NCBI RefSeq assembly: GCF_023159225.1
Contig: NC_063188.1
Span: 9,941,086-10,005,085 of the forward strand
From: Perognathus longimembris pacificus
Taxonomy: Eukaryota; Chordata; Mammalia; Rodentia; Heteromyidae
Direction of reading: 5' to 3'
DNA: 64,000 nt
Below, in pieces: positions 50,801 through 54,880 of this stretch. Positions within the stretch are counted from its first letter, which is position 1, and every line of letters starts with the position of its first letter. Position numbers and translations under genes: made by a program. The notes beneath the pieces were generated by a model, which had not been told where the DNA came from, did not search any database, and saw only the letters and a program-made list of their open reading frames with translations.

Positions 50801-51875
50801 AATCTGCCATTTTAACAATAGGCCATCAAGTCACCAAAACACATCCCTTTGTCAGTTCTAGAATTTTATAGAATTGGAATTATCACTAGAATCCATAAAT
50901 ATGGCTACACTTAGGGCTTTCTCCTCACATTTTTTTGTCTGTGTATGCCAGTCTTGGACTCAGAGCCTGGGTGCTGTCCCTGAACTTTTCTGTTCAAGGC
51001 TAGTGCTCTACCACTTGAACCACAGCTCCACTTGGGACTTTTTGGTGATTCATTGTAGAGAAGAGTTTTGCAGACTTTCCCGCCTGGGCTGGCTTCAAAC
51101 TGCAATCTTCAGATCTCAGCCTCCTCCATAGTTAGGATTACAGATGTGAGCCACGAGTGGCCACCTTCAGAAAGTTTTTTCCCCTTAATTAATTAATGTA
51201 TTAAATTTAATTTTATTGTCGAGATAATGTACAGAGGGGTTACAGTTACATATGCAAGGTAGTAAGTACATTTCTTATCAAACTTGTTTCACCTTCCCTC
51301 ATTTTTCTTCCACTTTCCATCCCCCTGCCCTCTAAGTTGTTCAGTTCATTTGCAATATATTGTCTTGTGAGTATAGCTGTTGCACTTGTTCACCTTTTGC
51401 CCTTTGTCTAACCAGTTTCTTGATTTTGGTACCCTGGGTATTATATCTACGTTTTTCTGATTTGGAGAAGGGAGGGAAAACAAGTCTTTTATCTTCTTGG
51501 GTTCAAGATAGTTTTTTTTTTTTTTGAGTGTAGGTCCTGTGGCTTTATTTCAGGGCCTGGGTACTGTCCCTGGACTACACTTACCACTTTCTCTTCAGAG
51601 CAGTTTTGGGGCTTGAACTTAGAGAACCTGGTTGCTGTCTCTGAGCTTTTGTGCTCAAGACTAGTGCTCTACCACTTGAGCCATAACTTTACTTCTGGCT
51701 TTTTGGTGGTTAGTTGGAGATCAAAGTCTCATTGACTTTTCTGCCCAGGCTGCCTTTGAACCGTGTGATCCTCAGATCTCAGCCTCTGAGTAGGGAGGAT
51801 TATAGGCATGAGCCAGTGGTGACCAACTGTAAAATATCACTTATTTTTATACATTACTATTTCAGAAAGCAATAA
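10204..51875 (+). CDS. MCF2: MCF2 (DBL) Rho guanine nucleotide exchange factor, 5'-incomplete, split over 22 exons
   Basis: The joined exons give 813 in-frame codons ending at the TAA 51873-51875. MCF2 loads GTP onto Rho-family GTPases (RhoA, Cdc42) at membranes. Domains by residue of the window product: end of the SEC14/CRAL-TRIO-like region 1-79, spectrin-like helical region about 80-380, linker 430-470, DH domain about 471-659 with the helix motif [14 protein letters not shown], and PH domain about 660-790 with the conserved Trp in VKMLWLKEI. All junctions have AG acceptors and GT donors, and the phases join without a break. Upstream exons lie left of the window; I found neither the preceding SEC14-like exons nor an alternative first exon in 1-10203. 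The assignment rests on a residue-by-residue match to human MCF2 from memory, closer than expected for the paralogues MCF2L and MCF2L2. Odd: the human C-terminal tail is replaced by early stops (see 51866, 53363, 56885). Confidence 0.96.
11100..11216 (+). CDS. MCF2: MCF2 window exon 2, SEC14-like C-terminal part
   Basis: The 39 codons in phase 0 start [20 protein letters not shown] and end SEWIIFRN. Acceptor tatatag, donor gtatgt. The motif with the helix-capping [16 protein letters not shown] is typical of the end of the CRAL-TRIO lipid-binding-like fold in the DBL family. Confidence 0.96.
11490..11690 (+). repeat. MIR-like ancient SINE
   Basis: Diverged but with the MIR order: ttaggaccta.gacacttttcct, tggaatgagactgataata, then ttaattcagtacctagaata. 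Confidence 0.55.
12322..12360. repeat. (TG)n microsatellite
   Basis: About 19 units with one TA interruption, at the tail of a minus SINE. Confidence 0.95.
12359..12592 (-). mobile_element. B1-like dimeric SINE before MCF2 window exon 3
   Basis: Minus copy. The tail is a (TG)n at 12322-12360 and the element ends 58 bases before the exon acceptor at 12650. Confidence 0.82.
12650..12799 (+). CDS. MCF2: MCF2 window exon 3, start of spectrin-like region
   Basis: The 50 codons in phase 0 read [20 protein letters not shown] through [14 protein letters not shown]. Acceptor tttttgcag, donor gtatgt. The heptad-like hydrophobic spacing begins the helical spectrin-like region, which in human DBL is part of the segment that restrains the DH-PH module; loss of the N-terminal half makes DBL transforming. 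Confidence 0.96.
13355..13465 (+). mobile_element. ID-like SINE monomer, old
   Basis: The stretch ggggttggaggtgtggctca to gttcaggtcccagtctcag has A- and B-box-like spacing and an A-rich end. Confidence 0.6.
13720..13880 (+). repeat. MIR-like ancient SINE
   Basis: The stretch gggagaatgatttgtgatga, then gttgttgcaaagataacata and ttagcacatagctggtgctt follow the MIR core and 3' end. Confidence 0.55.
13885..13962 (-). mobile_element. ID-like SINE monomer, old
   Basis: Minus fragment (ggtactagggattaaactca) next to the L1 insertion at 13968. Confidence 0.5.
13968..14853 (-). mobile_element. 5'-truncated L1, ORF2 end plus 3' UTR
   Basis: The minus strand reads ..[20 protein letters not shown].. of the ORF2 C-terminus, then the 3' UTR. 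A flanking repeat cctgccaa.tttttt lies at both ends. Younger subtype. Confidence 0.9.
14982..15025. repeat. (TA)n microsatellite
   Basis: About 21 units. Confidence 0.95.
15508..15638 (+). CDS. MCF2: MCF2 window exon 4, spectrin-like region
   Basis: The 131 nt encode [20 protein letters not shown] to the split Lys codon after WKTVN. Acceptor ggacag, donor gtaagt (strong). This exon is more diverged from human than its neighbours, especially around the residues [10 protein letters not shown]. Confidence 0.94.
15688..15770. repeat. (TATG)n / (TG)n microsatellite
   Basis: Begins 50 bases after MCF2 window exon 4; about 11 TATG units at 15725-15768. Confidence 0.95.
16475..16589 (+). CDS. MCF2: MCF2 window exon 5, spectrin-like region
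   Basis: The 115 nt complete the Lys codon and read [20 protein letters not shown] to EQDFQK. The first about 30 residues are essentially identical to human. Acceptor ttgttaag, donor gtcagt. Confidence 0.96.
16790..17030 (+). mobile_element. B1-like dimeric SINE
   Basis: Plus copy, well preserved, from ccaggcactggtggctcaca to ccccatgactgacaaaaaca. Confidence 0.87.
17396..17600 (-). mobile_element. B1-like dimeric SINE, old copy
   Basis: Minus copy (agcagttctaaggtttgaac to actggtgagcagctc) with many substitutions. Confidence 0.65.
17931..18497 (-). mobile_element. L1 3' end, older subtype
   Basis: Flanked by a(a/t)tgccatattctt at 17916-17930 and 18499-18513. 3' UTR only. Confidence 0.8.
18993..19275 (+). 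mobile_element. B1-like dimeric SINE before MCF2 window exon 6
   Basis: Plus copy (tcggtgctggtggctaacct) with an (AAAAC)n-type tail, ending about 70 bases before the exon at 19346. Confidence 0.83.
19346..19465 (+). CDS. MCF2: MCF2 window exon 6, spectrin-like region
   Basis: The 40 codons in phase 0 read [20 protein letters not shown] to [11 protein letters not shown]. Acceptor ttttag, donor gtaaga. Charged and leucine-rich, as expected for a coiled helix. Confidence 0.95.
19751..19863 (+). mobile_element. L1 3' end, 113 bp, plus orientation
   Basis: The perfect duplication aagaataacacttgg lies at 19736-19750 and 19864-19878. The element begins in the G run, contains aataaa and ends in an A tail. 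Confidence 0.92.
19876..20095 (+). mobile_element. B1-like dimeric SINE
   Basis: Plus copy from cttgggtatcagtgtctcac to a (AC)n tail at 20082-20096. Confidence 0.82.
20385..20575 (+). repeat. MIR-like ancient SINE
   Basis: The stretch tagctgtgtaactgcagtaa to gtagcacctagcctagtacc in MIR order. Confidence 0.55.
20801..21716 (-). mobile_element. 5'-truncated L1 (ORF2 C-terminus and 3' UTR), itself holding a SINE
   Basis: Reading the minus strand, the end of ORF2 gives [10 protein letters not shown] or, in the other frame, [20 protein letters not shown], a standard L1 ORF2 C-terminal block. This is followed by the 3' UTR with a C-rich tract on the plus strand. It is a younger L1 subtype (tacgttaggcattggat-type 3' end) with frame breaks. 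Confidence 0.9.
20958..21166 (-). mobile_element. ID-like dimeric SINE, innermost of the nest
   Basis: Full-length minus copy with poly-T at left and agcccc at right. The duplication tacactaaacagtttt is perfect at 20942-20957 and 21167-21182, inside the L1 3' UTR. Confidence 0.95.
22020..22150 (-). mobile_element. Old L1M-like relic
   Basis: The stretch ttgtcatcttaaccattgtt to ttgaaactgcaactctgta resembles ancient L1 3' sequence. Confidence 0.45.
22921..23112 (+). CDS. MCF2: MCF2 window exon 7, spectrin-like region
   Basis: The 64 codons in phase 0 include [20 protein letters not shown] and end MHKLLQQ. Acceptor atactag, donor gtaata. The core is nearly identical to human; the first residues (ALLTRTRCA) are diverged. 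Confidence 0.97.
23976..24181 (-). mobile_element. ID-like dimeric SINE, distinct subtype
   Basis: The duplication cctcagatccgctttt lies at 23960-23975 and 24182-24197. It shares with the copy at 49266 the variants cttcttcccgctcaagg, gaacctagggcctcgtg and tatccgaggcaggcac, which the other copies lack. Confidence 0.95.
24460..24572 (+). repeat. MER5-like DNA transposon relic
   Basis: The stretch catcgcttcccaaccttggc to agctactgaatcagaatttc; cut by a later SINE. Confidence 0.6.
24575..24658 (-). mobile_element. ID-like SINE monomer
   Basis: Minus copy with T tail (ttttttttggtctattttgg to ctcaactgccagccc), inserted in an older MER5-like relic. Confidence 0.6.
25145..25336 (+). CDS. MCF2: MCF2 window exon 8, spectrin-like region
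   Basis: The 64 codons in phase 0 start [16 protein letters not shown] and end FYSPELK. Acceptor gtaccag. The donor gtagtg is weaker than the other donors in this gene. Confidence 0.96.
25383..25590 (+). mobile_element. B1-like dimeric SINE, right monomer shortened
   Basis: Plus copy (agtcaggcaccaagtgtctc). The middle of the right monomer is missing. It starts 47 bases after window exon 8. Confidence 0.82.
25625..25835 (+). mobile_element. B1-like dimeric SINE, left monomer shortened
   Basis: Plus copy in direct orientation with the previous one; about 25 bases of the left monomer are missing after gaggatcatgggtct. Confidence 0.85.
25836..26875. other. MCF2 intron, unique sequence
   Basis: No repeat or exon recognised; slightly purine-rich between 26100 and 26550. 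Confidence 0.5.
26876..27026 (+). CDS. MCF2: MCF2 window exon 9, end of helical region
   Basis: The 151 nt read [20 protein letters not shown] to NPTRSNH and leave one base of a split codon. Acceptor ccaacag, donor gtaaaa. The second half has diverged from human, as expected approaching an unstructured linker. Confidence 0.95.
27229..27447 (+). mobile_element. B1-like dimeric SINE, degenerate
   Basis: Plus copy (gctgggcactggtgactcat) with a diverged right half. Confidence 0.75.
27448..28289. other. MCF2 intron, unique sequence
   Basis: AT-rich; nothing recognised. Confidence 0.5.
28290..28465 (+). repeat. MIR ancient SINE
   Basis: Clear MIR core: tggttatgtgactctggtaa, gttcacttaacctctcctaa, aataatacctaccactgtca. 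Confidence 0.75.
28803..28913 (-). mobile_element. ID-like SINE, right monomer only
   Basis: It runs from ctttttgccaatcctggggc to ccacatgcccagcc. A cccttcc(c)cttcattttt repeat on each side marks the insertion. It is shorter than the dimer and lacks the left tRNA-like monomer. Confidence 0.8.
28914..29596. other. MCF2 intron, unique sequence
   Basis: Nothing recognised except a G9 run near 29570. Confidence 0.5.
29615..29818 (-). mobile_element. ID-like dimeric SINE next to an L1
   Basis: Minus copy with tgccagtcctagggcttgaa at left and ccccagccct at right. The duplication ctcttgttcaattttttt lies at 29597-29614 and 29819-29836. Confidence 0.9.
29838..31700 (-). mobile_element. Old L1 ORF2 segment with a younger L1 end and a SINE nested in it
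   Basis: The minus strand at 29850-30283 reads an ORF2 block with [20 protein letters not shown] and ..[12 protein letters not shown]... At about 30645-31305 a second L1 3' end interrupts; the host L1 resumes at tagaggtcttttacttcttt and is interrupted again by the SINE at 31455. The right border near 31700 is approximate. Confidence 0.85.
31455..31656 (-). mobile_element. ID-like dimeric SINE inside an old L1
   Basis: Flanked by tatggatta on each side; L1-type sequence continues across it. Confidence 0.88.
32192..32384 (+). mobile_element. ID-like dimeric SINE
   Basis: Plus copy beginning ggggctgggaatatggccta. The flanking repeat aaataaataaaaat.ca is near-perfect. Confidence 0.92.
32656..32888 (-). 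mobile_element. B1-like dimeric SINE
   Basis: Minus copy from tctcaggtgtggggctttac to gagtcctggtgcctgac. Confidence 0.82.
33000..33120 (+). repeat. MIR-like fragment
   Basis: The stretch tttataaaatgaggatagca to tagaacagtgttagtgtcaa. Confidence 0.55.
33510..33547 (+). CDS. MCF2: MCF2 window exon 10, 38-nt micro-exon
   Basis: The exon supplies [13 protein letters not shown], matching the human linker [11 protein letters not shown]. Acceptor ctcccccag, donor gtaaat. Because 38 is not a multiple of 3, skipping it would shift the frame unless window exon 9 or 11 is altered too. Confidence 0.88.
33839..34086 (-). mobile_element. B1-like dimeric SINE
   Basis: Minus copy, well preserved (ttactggcctgggggtggca to caccaacacctggc), between MCF2 window exons 10 and 11. 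Confidence 0.85.
34357..34442 (+). CDS. MCF2: MCF2 window exon 11, linker before DH domain
   Basis: The 86 nt encode [20 protein letters not shown] to LDILK plus two bases of Asn. Acceptor tttcag, donor gtatcc. It is rich in Ser and Gly, and only GPSxSLD and LDxLKN are clearly conserved with human. The linker is fast-evolving. Confidence 0.92.
34688..35230 (-). mobile_element. Old L1M-like 3' relic
   Basis: The stretch ttattgaaatataattgata and the sequence after the SINE at 35028 look like an ancient L1 3' end. Confidence 0.5.
34803..35027 (-). mobile_element. B1-like dimeric SINE inside an old L1
   Basis: Minus copy from tattattttttttgtcagtcat to ctactggcccccagcc, interrupting L1M-like sequence (34690-35230). 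Confidence 0.82.
35231..36037. other. MCF2 intron, AT-rich, no feature seen
   Basis: Low GC with a short (TA)n near 35470. Confidence 0.5.
36038..36232 (-). mobile_element. ID-like dimeric SINE, older copy
   Basis: Minus copy with several changes, including a shortened junction between monomers (atgtatatatagggttcac). Confidence 0.88.
36278..36486 (-). mobile_element. B1-like dimeric SINE
   Basis: Minus copy, diverged (gggtgctggtacagaagctt to gagccaccagcaccctac). Confidence 0.75.
36732..36798 (+). CDS. MCF2: MCF2 window exon 12, DH domain CR1
   Basis: The 67 nt encode [22 protein letters not shown] in two adjoining blocks. This is the first conserved helix (CR1) of Dbl-homology domains, which contacts the GTPase switch 1 region; its glutamate is the E of the LIQTE motif. 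Acceptor attttag, donor gtgagt. Confidence 0.97.
36961..37015. repeat. (TA)n microsatellite
   Basis: About 26 units, 160 bases after MCF2 window exon 12. Confidence 0.95.
37296..37564 (-). mobile_element. B1-like dimeric SINE with internal duplication
   Basis: Minus copy. The start of the right monomer occurs twice (tggtacaatggcttgaactt then ctggtactggaacttgaatt). Confidence 0.78.
37800..37915 (+). CDS. MCF2: MCF2 window exon 13, DH domain
   Basis: The 116 nt read [20 protein letters not shown] then [18 protein letters not shown]. Acceptor gagtag, donor gtatgt. Only 92 bases of intron separate it from the next exon, the shortest intron in the window. Confidence 0.97.
38008..38077 (+). CDS. 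MCF2: MCF2 window exon 14, DH domain
   Basis: The 70 nt encode [23 protein letters not shown] (two blocks). Acceptor ccacag, donor gttagt. A trinucleotide repeat begins about 26 bases after the donor (see 38103-38160). Confidence 0.97.
38103..38160. repeat. (TCA)n trinucleotide repeat next to a splice donor
   Basis: Starts as (TCG)3, then about 16 TCA units. It lies 26 bases inside the intron after MCF2 window exon 14. Confidence 0.97.
38161..38373 (-). mobile_element. B1-like dimeric SINE with (TCA)n tail
   Basis: Minus copy from ctgatcctggggcttgaact to accagtgcctagc. Its tail is the trinucleotide repeat that follows the donor of MCF2 window exon 14. Confidence 0.85.
38780..38880. repeat. 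(TG)n with (TATC), (TATG) and (TGTC) patches
   Basis: About 16 TG units, then tetranucleotide patches. Confidence 0.93.
39616..39708 (+). CDS. MCF2: MCF2 window exon 15, DH domain CR2
   Basis: The 31 codons in phase 0 read [20 protein letters not shown] then [11 protein letters not shown]. Acceptor tcacag, donor gtatag. Confidence 0.97.
39858..39893. repeat. (CA)n microsatellite
   Basis: About 17 units with gcatgc interruptions. Confidence 0.93.
40265..40475 (-). mobile_element. B1-like dimeric SINE, shortened
   Basis: Minus copy from ttttttctttctttttgtgc to agccaacagcgctcaag; part of the middle is lost. Confidence 0.78.
40488..40684 (-). mobile_element. ID-like dimeric SINE
   Basis: Minus copy from tttttttgccagttctaggg to tattcccagcc, with a damaged middle (caaagtacactgaggtttga). 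Confidence 0.88.
41011..41989. other. MCF2 intron, largely unrecognised
   Basis: A possible old ID-like fragment lies at 41125-41218. The rest may be very old repeat; I cannot name it. Confidence 0.4.
41990..42182 (-). mobile_element. ID-like dimeric SINE
   Basis: Minus copy; ctcacacttttttttgttt flanks it on both sides (41979 and 42185). Confidence 0.9.
42566..42658 (+). CDS. MCF2: MCF2 window exon 16, DH domain CR3
   Basis: The 31 codons in phase 0 include [20 protein letters not shown]. This is the most conserved DH helix (CR3), which with CR1 forms the surface that ejects nucleotide from the GTPase. Acceptor tgacag, donor gtaatt. Confidence 0.98.
42700..42889. repeat. (CCCT)n(CCTT)n pyrimidine tract, 190 bp
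   Basis: A pure C/T strand: (CCCT)n to about 42821, then (CCTT)n. It starts 42 bases after the donor of MCF2 window exon 16. Confidence 0.97.
42900..44551. other. MCF2 introns around window exon 17
   Basis: Apart from the exon, unique AT-rich sequence with no recognised repeat. Confidence 0.5.
43796..43921 (+). CDS. MCF2: MCF2 window exon 17, last DH helices
   Basis: The 42 codons in phase 0 read [20 protein letters not shown] to [10 protein letters not shown]. Acceptor tttcag, donor gtaagt. Confidence 0.97.
44552..44773 (+). CDS. MCF2: MCF2 window exon 18, start of PH domain
   Basis: The 74 codons in phase 0 read [20 protein letters not shown] then [20 protein letters not shown] and end SFKHFLN. 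These are the first strands of the PH domain, which binds phosphoinositides and positions the DH domain. Acceptor ttctag, donor gtaaga. At the exon end human CWK is FLN here. Confidence 0.97.
44897..45103 (+). mobile_element. ID-like dimeric SINE after MCF2 window exon 18
   Basis: Plus copy with A tail. The flanking repeat aaaagcaagctt lies at both ends. It starts only 123 bases after the donor of the first PH exon. Confidence 0.92.
45115..45350 (+). mobile_element. B1-like dimeric SINE
   Basis: Plus copy directly after the ID-like SINE at 44897, from atcaggcactttggctctgt to the A tail. Confidence 0.83.
45351..47049. other. MCF2 intron, mostly unique
   Basis: 45600-45920 is locally GC-richer, with a purine-rich part followed by a pyrimidine-rich one. 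No gene or known repeat is recognised. Confidence 0.45.
47050..47245 (-). repeat. MIR ancient SINE
   Basis: Minus-type order: cttcatagagaaggaagtac, agctagtaaatggtaaaggt, aactctctgactccaaagct. Confidence 0.7.
47279..47407 (+). mobile_element. L1 3' end, plus orientation, with G-rich tract
   Basis: It begins ggggaagggggagggggagg, followed by ..aatgtatgaaactgtaacct.. and aataaaaaat. Only the last about 130 bases are present. Confidence 0.88.
47555..47745 (-). mobile_element. L1 3' end, older subtype
   Basis: 3' UTR from aatttaatttcattgtcaag to the C-rich tract and acatattgttttgta. Confidence 0.78.
48078..48167 (-). mobile_element. L1 3' end, 90 bp
   Basis: The perfect duplication tgtacagaagttt lies at 48065-48077 and 48168-48180. 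It is among the shortest recognisable L1 insertions, younger subtype. Confidence 0.93.
48683..48775 (+). CDS. MCF2: MCF2 window exon 19, PH domain
   Basis: The 31 codons in phase 0 read [20 protein letters not shown] to EVYIVQ. Acceptor cttttag; the donor gttggt is weak by consensus. Confidence 0.96.
49266..49476 (-). mobile_element. ID-like dimeric SINE, same subtype as 23976
   Basis: The duplication tctcattgcttttt lies at 49252-49265 and 49477-49490. It carries the same diagnostic changes as the 23976 copy. Confidence 0.95.
50033..50111 (+). CDS. MCF2: MCF2 window exon 20, PH C-terminal helix
   Basis: The 79 nt read [20 protein letters not shown] then QQELIT plus one base. The Trp in this helix is the near-invariant PH-domain residue. 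Acceptor ctttag, donor gtaaat. Confidence 0.96.
50644..50704 (+). CDS. MCF2: MCF2 window exon 21, start of C-terminal tail
   Basis: The 61 nt read [20 protein letters not shown] and end on GA of a Glu codon. VxKRKQ and QQNDE match the human tail, but the middle is diverged and about four codons shorter than I recall for human. Acceptor ttcacag, donor gtaagt (strong). It is the last exon that is intact throughout. Confidence 0.9.
50930..51168 (-). mobile_element. B1-like dimeric SINE
   Basis: Minus copy from tttgtctgtgtatgccagtc to gccacgagtggccacc, between window exons 21 and 22. Confidence 0.83.
51182..51460 (-). mobile_element. L1 3' end, older subtype
   Basis: 3' UTR from taatgtattaaatttaattt through the C-rich tract to ttttctgatttgga, between MCF2 window exons 21 and 22. 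Confidence 0.78.
51511..51830 (-). mobile_element. B1-like dimeric SINE plus an extra right-monomer fragment
   Basis: Two right-monomer starts (51527 and 51607) precede one left monomer. The end is 36 bases before the acceptor of window exon 22. Confidence 0.8.
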
Positions 51876-51974
51876 TTATATTCTAAAAGAGTCCAGAAAA
51901 GTGAATTGGAACATAGCAATGCTTTGGAGAAGGTCAGTGAGGCAGTGTGTCAGTTTAGGTGGAAGCAAATGCAG
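51866..51974 (+). pseudogene. MCF2: MCF2 window exon 22, tail exon with early stop
   Basis: In the incoming frame it reads E-K-Q then TAA at 51873-51875, where human continues EKQQ. After the stop the same frame keeps the human spacing exactly to the ELEH motif (51900-51911). Further on, near 51947, a 1-base deletion puts the last third (ancestral SVQ-VEAN) out of frame, with a TAG in the ancestral frame. Acceptor atttcag and donor gtatgt are intact. So the exon may still be spliced, but it can code for only three residues. Confidence 0.85.
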
Positions 51975-52149
51975 GTATGTATTATGGTCATTCCATGATG
52001 AGATTCAAGGCTGTGCAAATTTTGATCTACCATTCATTGCTAATTTGGAAAATCAATCAAGGTGTTGTTTTCATATAAAGAAATTAAAGCAAACTTATTT
52101 TATAAGGTTTTCTTGTCTTGCACAAACAAAACAATTCTGATGGGCACTA

Positions 52150-52345
52150 CAGAGCAGTTGTAATTTAAGTATGATTCCTGGACCAGTAGCATTAGCAGCA
52201 CCTGAGAGTGTTTATGGAAGGCAGATTCTTTGGTTTTTCTCTACTGTAGATCTTCTGAATCAGAAACTCTGGGTGTGCAGTCCAGTCACCTTGAGTTTTA
52301 CCTAGCTTTCTAGATGATTCTGATCCATCTGCAACTTTGACAGCC
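52150..52345 (+). repeat. MER5-like DNA transposon relic
   Basis: The stretch attcctggaccagtagcatt, then gatcttctgaatcagaaact and tagatgattctgatccatct follow the MER5/Charlie non-autonomous order. Confidence 0.65.
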
Positions 52346-53362
52346 CTTGCATAGAGGATGTACTAATGAATAGCACACATACACTGGCTTTAAGGAATGC
52401 ACTTATCACCTAGTTTTGGTTTCATGACTTGAGCTAGAAAATTTATTCATGGGAATTATATTTGAAGTCATTTTAACTAATGCATTTAGTCTAGAAAATA
52501 TCAACTTAATAATACATGCCAGAATTGTGCAGTATTGGACATCAAATCTAAGGTAGACTCAGCCATGACCCTCATGAAGCTTGGAAGACAGAAGGAGAAT
52601 TCACCTTAACCAATTAAATTCAGCCTGGCCCAAGCAGTAGCAAACATTTTTTTTAACAAGTATGAGGCCCCGAATTCAAACCTCTGTAAATTACACGAGG
52701 TGTTTCAGTCTGATGGCACGAGGCACTGTAGAAGTAACCAACAGGATTTCACCTTGACAACTGACAACAGAACTTTATCATAATCATACAAAATGATTCA
52801 CATGACCAAAGAAAAGTCATGCCAGTCTTCTCTGGTATGACTTCCTTACCTGTGAAATGACGGTATGCATATCAGGCTCTCTCCTTAGTGCTCTAGGGTC
52901 TGCAACATAATGATCTGAAGGAATTGACCTTTAAATGGATACCTGAACACTGAAAAGGGTCAGCATTACTTCCTCCTTGTCAACTAAAGGAAAACTCTTC
53001 TAGCGTAAGGTTGCTTAAGGACCACGATAATCAATTCAATGCAAAACACTAAACTAGAACCAATAAAAACATTACCGGAAACATTTAGAAGAATTGATTT
53101 ATTTTATCTAAGAACATAATAAAACTCTCCCACCAACTGCAATGTGCAACCATTCTAAAAATGAAAGGAAGTATATGATAGTCCAATACCTCTCTGAAAT
53201 GTCAACTTCTAAAATAGCACAACCTGGTTGATGACTTTATTATACAAAGCCTGTTACTAATGTCAGCCCACTGGTCTTTGGCCTTTTGAGTATGGCTGTG
53301 AGTTTTCTCTCCTGGTGGTGAATCAGCACCTTTAAGTAACTGCTGCACTCACTGTTTTTCAG
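52346..53362. other. Sequence after MCF2 window exon 22, possible alternative 3' end
   Basis: AATAAA hexamers at 53062-53067 and 53118-53123 could end a transcript that reads through the donor of exon 22. No other feature was seen. Confidence 0.35.
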
Positions 53363-53478
53363 ATTTGTTTGGACTGAACCATCACCATCTGTAGAAATAT
53401 CTAAAGAGTGCTAGGAATAGGCAAACAACTGTTTGTGCTGTATTTGAGACAATGAGAAATGTAGATCCCTAAGGGATA
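53363..53478 (+). pseudogene. MCF2: MCF2 window exon 23, decayed tail exon
   Basis: After acceptor tttttcag the frame FVWTEPSPSVEISKEC matches human TVWTEASQSAEISEEP, then a TAG at 53412-53414. Beyond it the human SSNYFYPTYDENEEENRP stretch can still be aligned, but with another TAG, a TGA and a small deletion. The 3' border is approximate (possible donor gtaatg at 53479). Splicing from window exon 21 straight to here would be in frame and add 17 codons before the TAG. Confidence 0.8.
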
Positions 53479-53794
53479 GTAATGACATCATGAAATAACA
53501 TTTTTATAGCAATTGGGGTGATGAGCACATAAGAATAATTTTTTGTTAACATCCTTAAGATCATTAGGTATAGCCAAAAGTTTTGAAGCATATCTTATTA
53601 GAAACTTTTGGTAAGTAGTTATTTAATTAGAATTCAATTCAAGTGTCTATGGAGCATTTCTGAAGTTGATATGATTAATCAACATTTGCAGATATCTAGA
53701 AAGTGATCACTTTTATGTTTTTCTTTCATTATTTTTCTTATTATTGTTCAGTAGTTGTACAAAGAACTCTCAATTTAACATATTAATTTATGGT

Positions 53795-54060
53795 TACAAT
53801 GCATGCTGGTCAATGTTATTTCCGTGTTTAGTTTGAAATAATTGTAAAGTTACAAGAAGATAACAAAAATAGTACAGAGAGATCTTCTGTAACCTTGACA
53901 CATTTTTCTGCAGTGGTAACAACCTGTAGAAGTACAGTATATCACAACCTGGAAAATGATCGTAGTACAATCCACAGATCTTACTCAGATTTTCCACATT
54001 TCTACACACTTTTGTGTTTGTGCATGTATGTTTGTGGAATTTTATCCAGTGATGTTTTTC
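53795..54060 (-). mobile_element. Old LINE-like relic
   Basis: The stretch aaagttacaagaagataaca, with gtacaatccacagatcttac, resembles a common ancient mammalian L1 3' fragment. It ends about 290 bases before the first solo LTR. Confidence 0.45.
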
Positions 54061-54347
54061 ATTAATATAAGATAGACTTAGAGAATAAAAGAATTACAAA
54101 TATATTTTAGAAACAGTTTGGACTCCATATCAGAAAAATTAGGAAGTAAAGATTACATGTTAGAAACCTATTTAACTACATCTGGGAAATATACTTTTGC
54201 AGGGTCTCAAAAAGTTGCTAGTGAACCTCAAGTCTCAGCACATTAGAGCAACAGTGCACCCTGTGAAATTGCAGGATGTTAACGTAGGTGAAAAGTGTTT
54301 CATAGAAAATAGTTTGCAAGATTTTAGGATCTTTCTGAGTTAGTAGA

Positions 54348-54874
54348 TGTTGGGGGCTCTGGACCCCCCTCCCCTTATCTCCCAGGGGGATGCCTGAATC
54401 CCAAACTATGAAAGAACACTCAGCTTTATCCCTCTTGCCCGCGGAAGGAACAAAGCGTGTTCTTATAGACTGCGCTGAGCTGAGGAGAAGGTTGCCGAGA
54501 CCCCCCTCCCCGGTCCCCTCACGTGTCAGGAACAGCAGCGGAGAGAGGCATCGGGGAGACAATTGGATGGTTCATGAGTCTCACCCTTCCAGAAGGAGGG
54601 CATAAGAATTTATTACGGTGACAAAGGCGGAAGGAGAGGGACTTGGGGTGACTAGCTGATTGGCTTAGCTGGGCTACCCATCAGGTGATGTCATGAAACT
54701 TCCTCTGTGGGCGGAGATCACAATCCCCCAAGGGCCAGGCCTCCGCCATTAGACACATGGCCGAGCCAAGAGGCGGGGACCGCTTGCTTCTCTTCCAGTT
54801 GAGGCCGGAAGGTGAGAAGGGCTCCCTCCCACACTGCCCCAGGGCTGGGGGAAGGGCAGTGTGAATCCCCAACA
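54348..54874 (-). mobile_element. Solo LTR (endogenous retrovirus), 527 bp
   Basis: The element starts TGTTGGGG, ends CCCCAACA (perfect 8-bp inverted ends), and is flanked on both sides by agtaga (54342-54347 and 54875-54880). It is much richer in GC and CpG than its surroundings. An AATAAA exists on the minus strand near 54609, which suggests minus orientation. The 6-bp duplication points to a class II (ERVK/IAP-like) or gammaretrovirus-like integrase rather than ERVL. No internal viral sequence is present. It lies between the two relic MCF2 tail exons. Confidence 0.88.
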
Positions 54875-54880
54875 AGTAGA

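Noticed and set aside
10204..51875. Assignment to MCF2L or MCF2L2
   Set aside because: The exon translations follow MCF2 residue by residue, including fast-evolving linker and tail motifs that I do not expect in the paralogues.
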